A stretch of DNA of 64,000 nucleotides, taken from the NCBI GenBank assembly GCA_029959195.1, contig CP114124.1, positions 1 through 64,000 on the forward strand. Reading direction: 5' to 3'. The notes under the pieces are model-generated. The model had not been told where the DNA came from and did not search any database. It saw nothing but the letters and a program-made list of their open reading frames with translations. Positions 46,648 to 58,580 of this stretch are shown here, one piece after another. A program made the translations under genes and the position numbers. Numbering within the stretch: position 1 is the stretch's first letter; every line of letters begins with the position of its first letter. The DNA comes from Dictyophora rubrovolvata (taxonomy: Eukaryota; Basidiomycota; Agaricomycetes; Phallales; Phallaceae).

Positions 46648-49574
46648 ATGCTACAATCACAAGAGACCGGCGATCCCGTTCTTCCCTCTTCATCACCTTA
46701 CCTTGAAGTTCGCTCTCTTGACCCTCCGATTATTACACAATCACCCTCCCGCGCTCCACGTCATCGTGCCTCAGTAACTTCTTGGCCAGTCTCATACGAA
46801 GTTCATGAATTTGGACTGGGAGGTCGCGACAGTCGACCTCCTCCAATTACAACAAGCAATGAATCATCACAAGAATCACTCACAAGTGCTGGGCGAAACA
46901 TCAACTACCCTATACTGAGCCAGCTGCACGTGACACAAAATCCTTTCACTACACCTCCCTCCACTCCCTCCGCTTCTGTAAAGACATTCACTGCCCCCGT
47001 GTCTGTAATATCTTCAGAATCCCAGTACTCCCTTCCTTCTGGTATCAGCACTTCTATCGAGTTGTCACGAGCCACTTCCTCTTCTAAATTGAATACTGTC
47101 GCAAACAATAGCTCTTTGTTACCCGCAGAATTGCGAAATTCTAATGCCAACAATGGTCCTCTCCTCCAACGACGTGCTCACCGCGAACGTTCTTTCGCGA
47201 AGGGACACACATCCCTCTCTCTTTCCACTTCGAATATCAACCTCAATTTGACCCCACCCTCAAGTCCGCCTGCGACCTCTGATCGGAATTCTCACCGTGA
47301 TACCTTTGCATCTCCGCCTGCGTTTCCTCCTGCAGTTGCTGCAATTGTTACATCCGGAGCCAGCACTCCATCAACGCGTACCGCGTCTACCAAGCAGGTC
47401 AACTCTTGGCGTATACCAAGTACTTTGAACGATGAAAAAGGCTTTTTAGTCGACTTGTCTGGAGTTGATGAGTCTTTGAAGGCAATCAAAGCTCAAGGAA
47501 GGGACATTACTCCATCTGAGAGTAGTATCTCTCTTACGGACGGCTACTTTGTCATGGAAAAGGATCATGACGTTCCTATTCGGCCGTCCGCGCTTCTTCT
47601 CGGAAGTATCCACAAGCCTTGGTTAGAGAACAGAGATTGGCGCTTGGCAGCCAGTTGGTGGATAACTTTTGTTTGTCACCCCGTTATTGAAGCTTTCATA
47701 TACTAAATGAAAATCACAGTTTCTGACGTTGCTTGGATTCGGCGCCGCCGCAGCCTACTGTGTAGTTAACTATTTCTCCGTCGATGTCATAACTAGTCCA
47801 CTATGCATGGTTTTGGATGAAAACTTTGATACACTAGACCTCAACGGCACCTGGTCCCGAATCGTGGACATGAGCGGGTTTCAGTATGTCTGCCTCATTT
47901 TCCTTTCATCGACTTGTTTATCCAGGAACTTTATTTTTCCCTTAGGAATGGAGAATTCGAAATGACAACTGATTTTGACAATAATTCATACGTCAAAGAC
48001 GGCGTGCTGTACATAGTTCCCACATTGACTTCCGAAGTCATCGGTGTCGCCAACGTTTTCGATGCTTTCAGCTATAACGTCACTAATTGCACGAATACAA
48101 TGGACTTCAATGGTGAGAACGCACTCGCCATCTGACGAAACCTGATTTGATACCGTTCTTATAGGCTGTGGCGCCGTCAGCAATGCGACGGCTGGCACTG
48201 TGATCCCGCCAATTATGACAGGACGGCTAACCACTCAATTCAGCCATAGCCTAACGTACGTTATATCTGGGTCCATTTTTTGAGGAAAGAAACCGACATC
48301 AAACTATAATAGATATGGGAAAGTCGAGATCAGAGCCCGAATGCCACAGGGGTATGTATATTTATTCATTTGTGACATACCGTTCCTAATGAATTCATCC
48401 AGCGATTGGGTGGGTATGATCACATGAGTGTACAACAGATGATCAGACTAAATTGTCTTTTTAAAAGATTTGGCCCACGCTATGGATGTTGCCAGTTAAT
48501 AATACATATGGACCTTGGCCTGCCAGTGGTGAGTAACTGAACTATGGATATCATCATCTGGAACGTCATATTTATTCCGCCTTCAGGGGAAATTGACGTA
48601 AGAAATTCTAAGAAGCCCTTACGGAAACGATGATTGATCAACTATTCTATTAGATTGCATTTTCAAGAGGAAACGGAATCACATATGCGGGAGAGTAAGT
48701 TGATGGGTTTTTCATCCCAAATGATGTCAAAGTAAAGCTATCCCCCGTTTTTAGAGGACAGAATTTCATTCGTTCTTCGCTTAATTGGGGACCGACGGTC
48801 ACTTTGAATAGAGAATTCAAGACTTTCGGCGTATGGTCAAATCGTCGAAAGTCATTTGCCAATGATTTCCATACTTACACTCTGGAATGGACGGATAAAT
48901 ACTTGTGCGTACTACTACTAGATTTCGCTAATCCTGCTAATTTCATTGAAAATGAACCATTAGGCGTGTATATATCGACGCCCGTACCGATCGTTCTCTC
49001 GAATTACACTTTAACACTCCCTTTTTCAATCGTGGTGATTTTCCCGATCAGATCATGAATGGAACCGCCACAGTTCCTCTGGAAAATCCCTGGGAAGGCC
49101 GTGGAAATTCGGCACCATTCGATCAACGTATGTATCCTGTGTTCAAGGACTTAAACAAAAAAGCGCTTCAATTCAGCATTTAACCTACATCTTAGCTTTC
49201 TATTTGATTTTGAGTTTGTCAGTCGGGGGGTATGCTATTTCTTTCTATCTTTCCTCTTAAAGAAAGGTTTCTCAACGTTCAATGTTAGCACGGATGGCAT
49301 CTTTCCCGACAACGTGGGAGGCAAACCTTGGCTAGACGCTTCCGAGAGTATGTCTTCTTTGATCCCGAAGATTGAGTTGTAATTTCACTATTAACTCAAA
49401 CTCAAATAGCCGCTATGAGGGAATTTGCTCTAGCCCAAGACCAATGGTATCCCACTTGGCCAGCAAACCTTGAAGAACGTGGTCTCGCTATGTGAGTTTC
49501 GAATTTTCTTGGTCGAACCCCCATCCTAATATAGCCGTAATAGTGATTATGTTAAAATGTGGAAACTCTGTTAG
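46648..49574 (+). CDS. KRE6/SKN1-type beta-glucan synthesis protein (GH16), catalytic Glu missing
   Basis: Type II membrane GH16-like protein of the KRE6/SKN1 family, needed in yeast for cell-wall beta-1,6-glucan. The N-terminal about 330 residues are Ser/Pro-rich and cytosolic. A small intron after WWITFVCHP joins FLTLLGFGAAAAYCVVNYF, the membrane span. The lumenal part follows: LCMVLDENFDTLDLNGTW, GEFEMTTDFDNNSYV, YGKVEIRARMPQ, then GEIDIAFSRGNG. Later pieces are SSLNWGPTVTLNREFKTFGV, DFHTYTLEWTD, YIDARTDRSLELHFNTPFFN, LSVGG, and DYVKMWKLC before the stop at 49574. All exons join in frame. The GH16 signature should be ExDxxE (family usually GEIDIMEARGNG). Here the second Glu is Phe (codon TTT at 48660-48662, after the 48597-48653 intron). 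The fold looks intact but the active site is altered. Confidence 0.9.
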
Positions 49575-49805
49575 TATGAATATGGACAATTTCATTTAGA
49601 GACTATTACAGATTATATAAATATATATAAACCTTCCTTACTAAAATCATTCATTGTACATTGATACTACTACAATCACAACATATAGAGGGATTATCCT
49701 CGATCACTCATGAACACATACAATATGATTGCCGACACTGAACAATAGTCAACTACATGGATAATAAAACAAACACCCTTTCCACCCGAGGAACAATAAC
49801 CACCC

Positions 49806-52309
49806 TCATAAAGCAACCACAGTCAAGGGTAACTCAGATTTACGAGTTTTGGAATCTTTCACCCTAAGGACATCGATATCATGGTATATAAGAAGCCAGA
49901 CAAAGCATGCATAGAAGATAACATACATTGGAGTCATTAGACCAGTTGCTGCTCGGATGATTTCTACATTGCCCGGTGGGGGCAGAAATTCGAAATTCTC
50001 CAATAGCTCAATTAGAACGGTCTGCATTTCAATCATGCTGGTGGAGCATAGGTAAGAAACATTTCTGGAAAAGATTGGATATATGAGATGTGGCTACATA
50101 CGCAAAACGCCAGCTGTTATTCCCATGAACCAAAGCCAAGATAATGTTATCTGGTGTTAAAATACTCACCCGATGCAGCTTCTCAAGCCGCTGCTAAATG
50201 TAGCACTAAAAGGAAGGAAAATGAGAAGGGATTTAAAAAGTAAAAATTGTATTACACATTAGCTGTTACACCCAAAGCAGTAGTTTGATGTCCTTCGACG
50301 CCTTCCAAAAACCGATATGGTCTCCATACATCAGCATCGTCTCCCCATGCCGATTTTAATCTGACCAGATTATATATTCTGTTACTCGTAGTCAATAATA
50401 CTATAGTTTTCAAGCTACCTATGATATCCAGCAATGGAAAGCATGACTCTCTGCCCTTTCTTTACAGAGACGGAAGTCAGTGTTTTTCCGTCCTTCGACT
50501 GAATCGGAAGGGATAATGGTATCAAATCGTCTTTAGCGGCTGCGCGCATCAGTGTGGTGACTATCGGATGGTAGCGCAGTGTTTCCTTGATTGAACGAGA
50601 CGTAAGCTTACCCAACAGAGAGTAGAAAGCTATATAATACCTTCATCAACGCCAATAAGCACTTCATGGAGTCTAAATCTGCTACGCTTAATTCCGTATC
50701 GCCTCTTTGAGCTGCTCGAGCTCGAGTGGCGGCAATTTCCTCACGAACCTCCGTCTGAAATTCCCGGTGTCGAGATAATTCGTACAGTGCCCAAGTTATA
50801 GTATTCGCCGTTGTTTCATGTCCTGCTAGATTCATCGTTCTGTCGAGATCATTCCTTGGTTACAAACAAACTATCGTTCAAGAAAGCGCGACAAGAGAAA
50901 ACATACGTCAGTTGACATAAAATCTCCTCGTCAGAGAGTTTGTTAGCGGGATTCTCCGAGAAATTAGCCCGAACTGTGGAAAAGAGCTCAATAATCTCAT
51001 TCCATGAACATCGAAAAAAGAGATCATACTCAGAATGCTCATGACATCCTTTGATCCCTCTTTCCCGGCTTGAATTAATCTCGATTGTCGATCTAAAATG
51101 GACTGAGCAACTTCTCGAGCGATCTTCATATATTTTTTCAAACGTCGCATCTGGGGATTGGGAAGATTGCGCATCATAGTGTGAGTCCATTCTGGAAGTC
51201 GAGATAGCAATTCTTCAAACAAAACAATCCCATCAGTGCGTTCGAAGAATGTATCAGCACTGCAGGAATAAATTTAAATAGGGACAAATTCAAGCATCTA
51301 AGTTGTACCTACAAAAGGTTATAATATGCTTTCAATAATGGATTTGTTCCATCTTCAACTGCGTTGAATTGATAGTCAAAAGCGGCTATTGCCCACATAG
51401 AATGACATTAGTAAAGTGTAAGCTAATAGAGTCATTAAGACAGACCTGCACCAATCGCATCAAGAGTCGTCCGACCCATCCACGGGTGGATGTCAATAAC
51501 TGTGGGAGAATTGTTATTGCTCGCAAGTGTCTCTTTGAACTTTCCAACGGTCTGACAACAAAGAACGTTGTGAACTAGAAATTTAACAAAATTAGGTACA
51601 GAGCTAACCTTCTGGACTGTATGTCTAAATAACGGTAAGAATGCTCTCAATGCACCGTATGAGAAAGCAGGATTCATAATTTTCCGCTGACGGGCGTGCT
51701 GTTGGCCTAAAGATATGTTAACAAATATACACGCGAAATTTATTGCATCTCTCCATACCTTCTGCCCATGCTATTCCCTTTCCGGTAGTTAAGGCAACAG
51801 ATATGCGTGTCTCTGGAGGCTTGGGATAGTTATAGCCGGAAGTGTTAAAGACATGTTGTAGGGCCTGAATATCGCAAATAACGTGAAATGGTTTTGAACT
51901 AGTCATGAATCATCTTACCTTTGGATCCGCGGTAAACAGGAAATCTTTCTAATAAAGCGTTTTTCGTCAAAGTTCGTCTAGTATACACTGACATGTCTAT
52001 GACTTACACCAAGTACACCGTGGACGCGCATCGTAGGGCCGTATTCACGAATCCATCCAAAATCCAATTCCACTATTTCCTTTGGTCTAAGATATTCTCC
52101 GAAATTACCTTAATAGAATTGAGGGTCAGGAGTATAATGCTGAGAATATCTTATGCAACCACGCTAAGTAACATACCGACAAGCCAAGAAACAGAAGGCG
52201 GTCCTTTCAGTTGTCGAAGCGAACCATATCTAAAATTTCGAAGCTTATACAGTAAGTATAATCCTGTTATGAAAACAAGTAATGTAGTTGGCGAAAGTTT
52301 CAATTCCAT
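49806..52309 (-). CDS. Cytochrome P450 (B)
   Basis: Second membrane-bound P450, paralogous to P450 A and in the same orientation. The start chosen at 52309 (MELKLSPTTLLVFITGLYLL) gives the usual anchor and a KGPPSVSW hinge; an upstream in-frame Met would add a Ser-rich tail encoded by a G-rich repeat and is less likely. The I-helix AGHETTA lies at 50826-50806 and ETLRYHP at 50585-50565. The expected PERF appears as PYRF in VWRPYRFLE. The heme loop FSSGLRSCIG is at about 50198-50170, split by an intron whose next exon gives WRFA. The last intron (GTATGT after LMTP + AT) leads to VKDSKTRKSELPLTVVAL, with a stop at 49806. The 3' gene is 231 bp from the end of the convergent KRE6/SKN1-type gene. 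Substrate unknown. Confidence 0.9.
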
Positions 52310-52311
52310 GG

Positions 52312-52350
52312 ACGAGGGGGAGGGGGAGGGGGAAAGGGAAAGGGAAGACG
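52312..52350. repeat. (GGGGGA)n purine repeat
   Basis: A run of GAGGGGGAGGGGGAGGGGGA followed by AAGGGAAAGGGAAG on the plus strand, just upstream of the P450 B start. It could form a G-quadruplex in the promoter or 5' leader. Confidence 0.75.
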
Positions 52351-52612
52351 TACCGTTATTCCCACCCGTTTTTTTCGATTTTTGTAGTGGTCGGCTCCAC
52401 GTAAAGTCAAACTTCAGTTTACTTCGAAAACCACTGATTGGATGTGGTGCCAGATTAATGAAAGAACTTTGCGGTCTGGATGGTTGTTTCAAGCACTTCC
52501 ATTGGTTTTAAGTTCCGATTGACAGATGGTTTTTACACATGATACAGACCAAAAAGATTAGTTCTCTTCTAAACGATTGGGTAAACGTCAATATCTACGA
52601 ATCAGAAGATGG

Positions 52613-52953
52613 TTAGCCCAGAGATGGGAAAAAAAGAAAAAAGTCTAATGAGGATGGGAATTGATTTTACTAATGACATGACCAGACATACCTTGTCGAT
52701 AAATCGCGAAATCAATTAGACATAGCGTAACTGCTGAACGAACGGCAGCAGCCTGAGGAGGATTAAGGCGGTGAACACGAAGAACCATTTCGTACAACAG
52801 GTGATGGCGCATCGTGAAACATCTTTCATGCTGAAAAAACCCTAACAGCAACGAAGACAAAAAAAGGACATTGCCAAACGGCGCCAATTATTGCGTACTT
52901 ACTGGAAGATTCTGCCAACACGGGTCGTAGAGGCGACCGTGACATTTCGACAT
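52613..52953 (-). CDS. Tiny hypothetical protein
   Basis: Start at 52953 (MSKCHGRLYDPCWQNLP), a GTAAGT donor and a TTAG acceptor, then GFFQHERCFTMRHHLLYEMV followed by RLNPPQAAAVRSAVTLCLID and FAIYRQ. A possible second intron (GTATGT...TTAG) ends the protein at 52613. Without it the frame stops at 52645. The product is about 80-95 residues with no recognised domain. The consistent splice sites are the main support. Confidence 0.35.
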
Positions 52954-53449
52954 TGGTCGCTGCCGACTCTCATAAACGATTAAAAAGGGTTTAAGGAAAA
53001 ATAACATGGGTGGGATTCCATTGAGCAAGCGTGAGTGACTCGGAGCGTATGTGCCAATGCGGAGTGAGCTAACTTTAAAAGCTCGTCCAACCTAACCCGA
53101 CGAAAAAGAGTGAGAAATATGAACAGCTTCGCGAGAGCGCCACCCTGTCTTTTTCCGTCAAATGGTGGAGAATGTCAACATGTCGCTGGCGATGGTACGA
53201 CCTGGTATCATCCGCGCTGGTGGGCGCTATCCGAGTCGGAGTCGTCCTCTGGCTGTTATCTCTTTTCTCGTATCTTTAAAAGCGCCTATACGTATTCATC
53301 AAACTTCGATTACACGGGGACATACAACTCTCAGTTGTTAGCTCTGAAGGCCTAAAAACTCGCAACATATTCAATTTATCGAGAAAGCTTACGCTATTCC
53401 CTTGAGGGTACTTTGCCCAACTTACAGTCGCATTACTACAGGAGTACAT

Positions 53450-54040
53450 ATGCGCGTAGCCCAAATCAATGCATCTTTACAAGCGCTTACGTCCGCCAAC
53501 TCGTGCCAAGTTCTCAAGAAACGCGGCTAACAATATGCTGAACTTAAAGAGCAAGTAAGTTCTGCCTTAGACGACATGGTATGTCAGGAAACCATTATTG
53601 TTACTGTATGTTGGAGGGTATGTTGGAGGTTACTAACCCAACGAGACTGCTCCAAACCAATCAATCCACGTAGAGTCAATATCTCCGTATTCTCAATCAT
53701 AGTAATGGCTAAAACAAAAACTAATGCTGTTTTCTTCTCCTAACATGTCGTGTGTATATCTGTAGGTTATTCCGCAAAAAATCATGTTGGCGATATCCGC
53801 TGACAAGACTAAGAACTAAACATGATTCTTCGTTTGAAGAAGGAAAGAACTGTTATCCATCCTTCAGGCGCAGCGTGGTGAGTCTACTTCTTTTCACCAA
53901 GCCTCCAGGTTTAAACCATTAAACCGTTAATGAGCCTAATATCCCCAACAGCGAAGTTGAGAAGATGCGTTCAGATGTCGATAGAGCTCACCCGAGAGTA
54001 ACTTGCTCCGTTGCGCGTCTGAAGTTCAAAATTGTCTGCC
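53450..54040 (+). pseudogene. Small helical family, degenerate copy 2
   Basis: The start at 53450 (RVAQINASLQAL) is nearly the same as copy 3 (SVAQINAALQTAL). After 13 or so residues the text diverges and a TAA occurs in exon 1 at about 53528. Later homologous pieces are VIPQKIMLAISA (near 53765), an interrupted T-H-D-S-S-F-E-E-G block near 53820 corresponding to the TPEEG region of copy 3, LLSILQAQ, and NIPNSEVEKMRSDVDRA (about 53944-53994). The central IRVPAAEAAIPG segment is missing. I read it as a decayed tandem duplicate of copy 3, 1.2 kb upstream in the same orientation. Confidence 0.6.
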
Positions 54041-54044
54041 GATG

Positions 54045-54655
54045 ACCGAGACCATTGCATTGCGACTAAACCGATCACGACCGCTGCGACCTTTACGACC
54101 TTGTGATTCCCACAATTTTTACGAATACATATGTACATCTTTTCTTCACTTATGGCGAATTTAGCTGTTTTAATTCAAAAAAAGGAAGATCCCAAGGTTA
54201 TATAGATTTAAACCCTATGATAAGATTTAGCCTCTTTGTTATTTCAATTGACGCGCCAGTATCTCTTCAGTATCCCTTCATGGATATACATATGTATATT
54301 ATCTCTAATTCAACAAGAAAACAACCACTAACGCTATTTAACTTAATTCTAGTTTTACATAGGTAGGCCGGAACGGTTAGAACCAGGAAGTCTACCGGAC
54401 TTTGCTCGGCGGCTGGTATACACTCAAAGAATTACCCCTTCATGGTACCCAGTAACCATCAATTGAAAGAGGAGTTCGTACATGTCCTTTAATGTTGTAC
54501 TGTTTTCAGTCCAATCAAAACCCGTTTCTAAAATACATGTGAATGATAGCGGCCGTGACTTGCCCAGTGGAGATAAAAGGATGGTGTTGGCTGTATTTTC
54601 TTCGTGTCGTCTTTTTACCGTCTTTACCAGGGTCACGAAATTCTAAGACTCATCG
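54045..54655. other. Spacer between helical-family copies 2 and 3
   Basis: AT-rich in its first half. It holds the promoter of copy 3, with a purine/pyrimidine-rich leader directly before the ATG at 54660. The small frames on both strands show no domain. Confidence 0.4.
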
Positions 54656-54659
54656 CATC

Positions 54660-55486
54660 ATGTCCGTAGCCCAGATCAATGCTGCTTTACAAACGGCTCT
54701 TGCATCTATCGGATATCCAAGCGGCAATCCCACCTCTGCTCAGCTCAAACAAGAAGCGAATTCTATCTTGAGCAATGTGGTATGTTGTGAAATTAGCGTT
54801 TATTGCTGCGTGTATCTGATTTAATATTGCTAAACTCAAGACCGCTGCAAATAAGTCAATTCAAGCTTTGCCTACTTCCAATATCACGGTAACCCAAATC
54901 TTAGTAAGTTAAGTTTTTTTCAAGAATTATTTTCATTCCTATTCCGCCCGTAATAGGCTATTGTTCCACAACTAATCACATTGGCCGTCTCGGGTGTAAG
55001 AGCTACTTATATCGCAAAGGTAGGAGCCTTTCAAGTATATTTCCCGGCTTCGGTCCCATATTATTTCTAGAAACACCCTTCTCCTTTCACGCCTGAAGAA
55101 GGAAACGAGTTTTTTCCCATCATCCAGAAAGCACAAGCACAACTCGTGGAGGGTTTGAACGCATGTGCAATCAGGGTTCCTGCTGCAGAAGCTGCAATTC
55201 CCGGAATTAGCAAGTTTGGATTGTCAACATTCAAGGGCATTATCGATGTATTATAACTTATATGGGAAAAAACCCTGCTTAACTGACCAATATACTCTTA
55301 CAGCCTCTCATCCAAGCACTTCTCGCTGCTGCACCGGTAAGCTTTCACCTTTACAACTTCTCGCCCGCCAAAGCTCAAAGACCAAAACATCCCAATTAGC
55401 CAAACATTCCAAAAAGCACTATTCAAGAATTGCAATCGGGTGTTGACGTAGCATATAAGAATGCGCTTGCTCGTGTTCCTGCCTAA
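54660..55486 (+). CDS. Small helical protein, unrecognised family (copy 3)
   Basis: Six exons, about 176 residues. Exon 1 is 54660-54779 (MSVAQINAALQTALASIGYP). Then come TAANKSIQALPTSNIT, AIVPQLITLAVSGVRATYIA, and KHPSPFTPEEGNEFFPIIQ. The best conserved segment is AIRVPAAEAAIPGISKFGLS, followed by PLIQALLAAAP and finally PNIPKSTIQELQSGVDVAYK, ending ...ARVPA with a stop at 55486. All donors and acceptors are GT/AG with in-frame joins. Shared words with copy 1 are PTS, VPQxITLAV, LTP/FTP followed by two acidic residues and Gly, and IRxPAxEAxIPGxSxFxLST. There is no signal peptide, membrane span or metal site. Composition is Ala/Pro-rich and helical. The family is not known to me and its function is unknown. 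Confidence 0.75.
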
Positions 55487-55777
55487 GGTTGCACTTTGCG
55501 CCAATTACATATGTACTTGTATGATGTTCTTTCTTTCGTTTCCGAATAAGTGTAACAAGGTCAAGTTTTGAAATGAATAGGAAGGTCCAATCTAAATCAG
55601 ATAAAACAAGGTAAAACTCACTAGGTTTCACATAATGAGAGAGGTTCGGATCCTGCTGCCAATGATATCCAAAACTTAGAAATTATAAATAGATTAGGTA
55701 TTTACATAAGCACGATTACGTATTCTGAGGGGCCAATCGACAAATCAAAAAGAAAAGCCAACCCAACAGCTGAAACT

Positions 55778-57830
55778 TCAACCTAACAGAGCCTTAGCTG
55801 CCTTTTGAGCATTGTTTCGTAAAGTTTCGACCTGCAACTCAAGTTCACGGATTTGCACGCGCGCGTCCCGTAATTCCTGATTTAGTTGTGCATTCTCTTC
55901 GCGAAGGGCTGCAGCTCCAGAATCTGTGCTTTTCGTAGACGGCTATGAAAGATAAAAGGTGTCAATAAGATGCAACACGGACTAAGAGATTACTGACATT
56001 GCCATTGGCAAAAGAGTCTTCCTTCTGGATAACAGGCGCCGCGGGTCCGGGTGACAAGACAGATGGGGAAGACACCTCTTGAGCTTGAGCAGTAGACTTT
56101 GATGCAACGGGAGAAGTAGAAGTTAGTTGGACGGATGGAGAAGTCGAAGATATTGTAGAAGAGGCAGCGGCAGGAGCAGCCACGGGAGCTGAGGCAGTCA
56201 AGGTTTTGGTGGGTGGTGGCGGTAGAGAGCTTGCAGAGGAAGAGCTAGAAAACACACTTGAGGTCCCGAATTCGTAGAGTTTGGGATTCACGGTCTTCCC
56301 GGTGAAGAATTCACCAGCTGTAAGAGCTGGTTCTGCTGCCTGAGCGGGTGGATAGATATCAGGTTGGAAAGTATCCGCCTATCGATGATACTTGTATAAG
56401 AGTTTAGTTTCTGTCATATATGAAGAAAACCGAACCTTTCGGGGAACAATAAATGTTATAGGTTCAACGGCCGTTGCTGTCAGCTTGTATGCACGAGCAA
56501 TCTCGCATTCCGAGACATTGAGTGCTCGTCGAGGTAAGAAACACATGCCGCGTTGAGGCTCGGTTGATTTGTGTTCCGCTAGTGGATATAACGTATCTGA
56601 TTCCCATTCGTAATAACGAATATTGCCGTCTCTGTATTAAAAACCCACTTTGTTGAGAAGACTATTGGACCAAACAGAACGACAACTTACCCCTTCCCAG
56701 CTGAAACGCAAACAAAGGATGGATAAAGGTGCCTTTCGTCAGTAAACCGAACGCAGCTCCAGTTGAGAACATGATGGAACTCTCACCCAAAAACAGAATG
56801 CCATTATCACAGTAGTATGGCATCAAAACACCAGCCGACTGGTCGACAGATTGCCGCTTAATAACATTGAGAGACCCAGTTTCCCATACAACGACTTCCC
56901 TATCGCTCATCTTGCTAAAGCCGGTAGTAGCAATGTTGTCCTTGTCGCCCATCCATGTCGCTCTGGCACCTTTGATTCCAGAATGACCATCAGCAGTCCT
57001 AACAGCATCTCCTCCAGCACGGGCATCGAATATCCTGAGCTTGCGGTCGCGACATGTCGTGACCATCAGAGTACCAGTGTAATTGAATGCGATGGATTGG
57101 ATGGTGTCATTGTGCCCGGAAAGAACGCTGCGCGGTGCGTCGGTGTTCCCTATATCCCAGAGTTTGACAACATGATCTCCGGTAGCAGTAGCAATGATAT
57201 GTTCAGCCGTTGGATGGAAGAGAACTTGACCGACTTTACGAGCAGAGACATGAAGACTGTCAACGGGATTGAAATCGATTGGAACCCATTTCTCTGCACC
57301 CCACCCTTCGAATGCATCATCGGATATTTTCCATATGAAAACATTGCCATCTTCACCGCCTGAAGCCACGATGTTATCATCAAACGGAGACCAGGCGGTA
57401 TCCAAAACTGGAGCGGAATGTTGTCTTGCAAGGGGTATAATGTCGGGAAGTCTGGAGGGAAAACTGGGAGATGTGCCAGTCAATGGTGAAGGAGCGGGTA
57501 AAATGGCAAAGGCACCGCCGCCTGATGAGGTCCAATTGATACTGCAATATTTCTAGAATGGAGAAAAGGCATGAGATTTAACGACATCGATAACAGATGT
57601 TAATCAGAAGAATACAAAAGGGATCTTACACCGGATGCTGCAATAATATTGGTGTCCCATGCGTTTCCAGAGACTTTGAGATTATCTATACAGTTTTCCC
57701 TTTTTGCAGATTGACCGTAAACATGCCTATAAAATAAGACAAAGCAACGTCAAATGACTCAAATCCACGCACACCAGAGCCTGAAATCAGCAACTCACCT
57801 GTACTTTGAGGCTCTGATAAACCGAGACAT
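55778..57830 (-). CDS. CRN1: Coronin, actin-binding WD40 protein
   Basis: Coronin binds F-actin and Arp2/3 and regulates actin patches. The start at 57830 gives MSRFIRASKYR at the first exon end. The next exons read HVYGQSAKRENCIDNLKVSG, NAWDTNIIAASGKYCSINWT, then the beta-propeller: LDTAWSPFDDNIVASGGEDG, VFIWKI, VLFHPTAEHIIATATGDHVV, KLWDI, and SIAFNYTGTLMVTTCRDRKL. PYYCDNGILFLGESS follows with the coronin-specific GDGNIRYYEWES-type strand (near 56610-56640), RGMCFLPRRALNVSECEIAR and ITFIVPRKADTF. A Ser/Pro/Ala-rich unique region and a C-terminal coiled coil (ALREENAQLNQELRDARVQI) end at the stop, 55778. Domain order and length are normal. This is a single-copy housekeeping gene and marks the normal chromosome arm. 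Confidence 0.93.
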
Positions 57831-57834
57831 GAAA

Positions 57835-58580
57835 CAATGGTGTAATTCCTGAGTTTTGAGAAGGTTAGAACAACTGGAGTATACTTGAAAGAAGGAAGGA
57901 GATGCGAGGTTGTCAGGGCACAAGTTGAGCGTTTCGGTCGGTTCCTGATCAGCGCTAATCTTGAAACTGCACTACTGACAGTTGCTCCTGCACATAATCA
58001 ACAAAGGAGACGATGACTTCGATGGCTTCGATGGCACCAATGCATTTACCACGGGCAAAGTGTGTTCCATCTAAATTCAGAGGAATTTGATATACTCTTC
58101 CCCATGTGGATGTGACAATTTTGAATGCAACTCCTATGGCCCGGCCGTGGCGACAACTCAAAGTACTCCAGAGTTGTATATATAGAATAATATTTCGTCT
58201 TGCTAATTGCATCTCATAAGAACCGCCAAATTGTGGCCTGCTATGTAACAGGAAAGACTGTAGTCCCGGTAACCGACCACCGTATAAACGTTTTCTTGTG
58301 TCAGCTCTTCATGACATCACACTGTCTCAGTTGTTTCTTACCTGCATCGTTTCTTGCTCGCTGCTGCTATCGTTGCTTCTCACCGTTATGTCTGCAAACA
58401 CCATTCATGGGCTGTCGGAATTCATATCCCCAGAATTGGTTCGTAAATTCTTTGAAGGAAACGCAAAATGGGCACGACAGTAAATCATCTCTTCGTATGA
58501 TCATATTATCATTATGAAAGATGGTTGATTTCCATTGTCTTAGGATGTTTGGTAGTCTGTTCATAGCGTGTCAAAACTCG
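57835..58580. other. Divergent promoter region, coronin / wax-synthase-like gene
   Basis: The two genes are transcribed away from each other. A minus frame at 57955-58212 and plus frames at 58200-58517 show no conserved domain. Leader exons of either gene could lie here but are not evident. Confidence 0.4.

Noticed and set aside
56851-57363. 170-codon plus frame opposite coronin
   Set aside because: Antisense shadow of the WD40 exon.
57955-58212. 85-codon minus frame upstream of coronin
   Set aside because: Coronin already starts with its normal MSRFIRASKYR at 57830; this frame shows nothing conserved.
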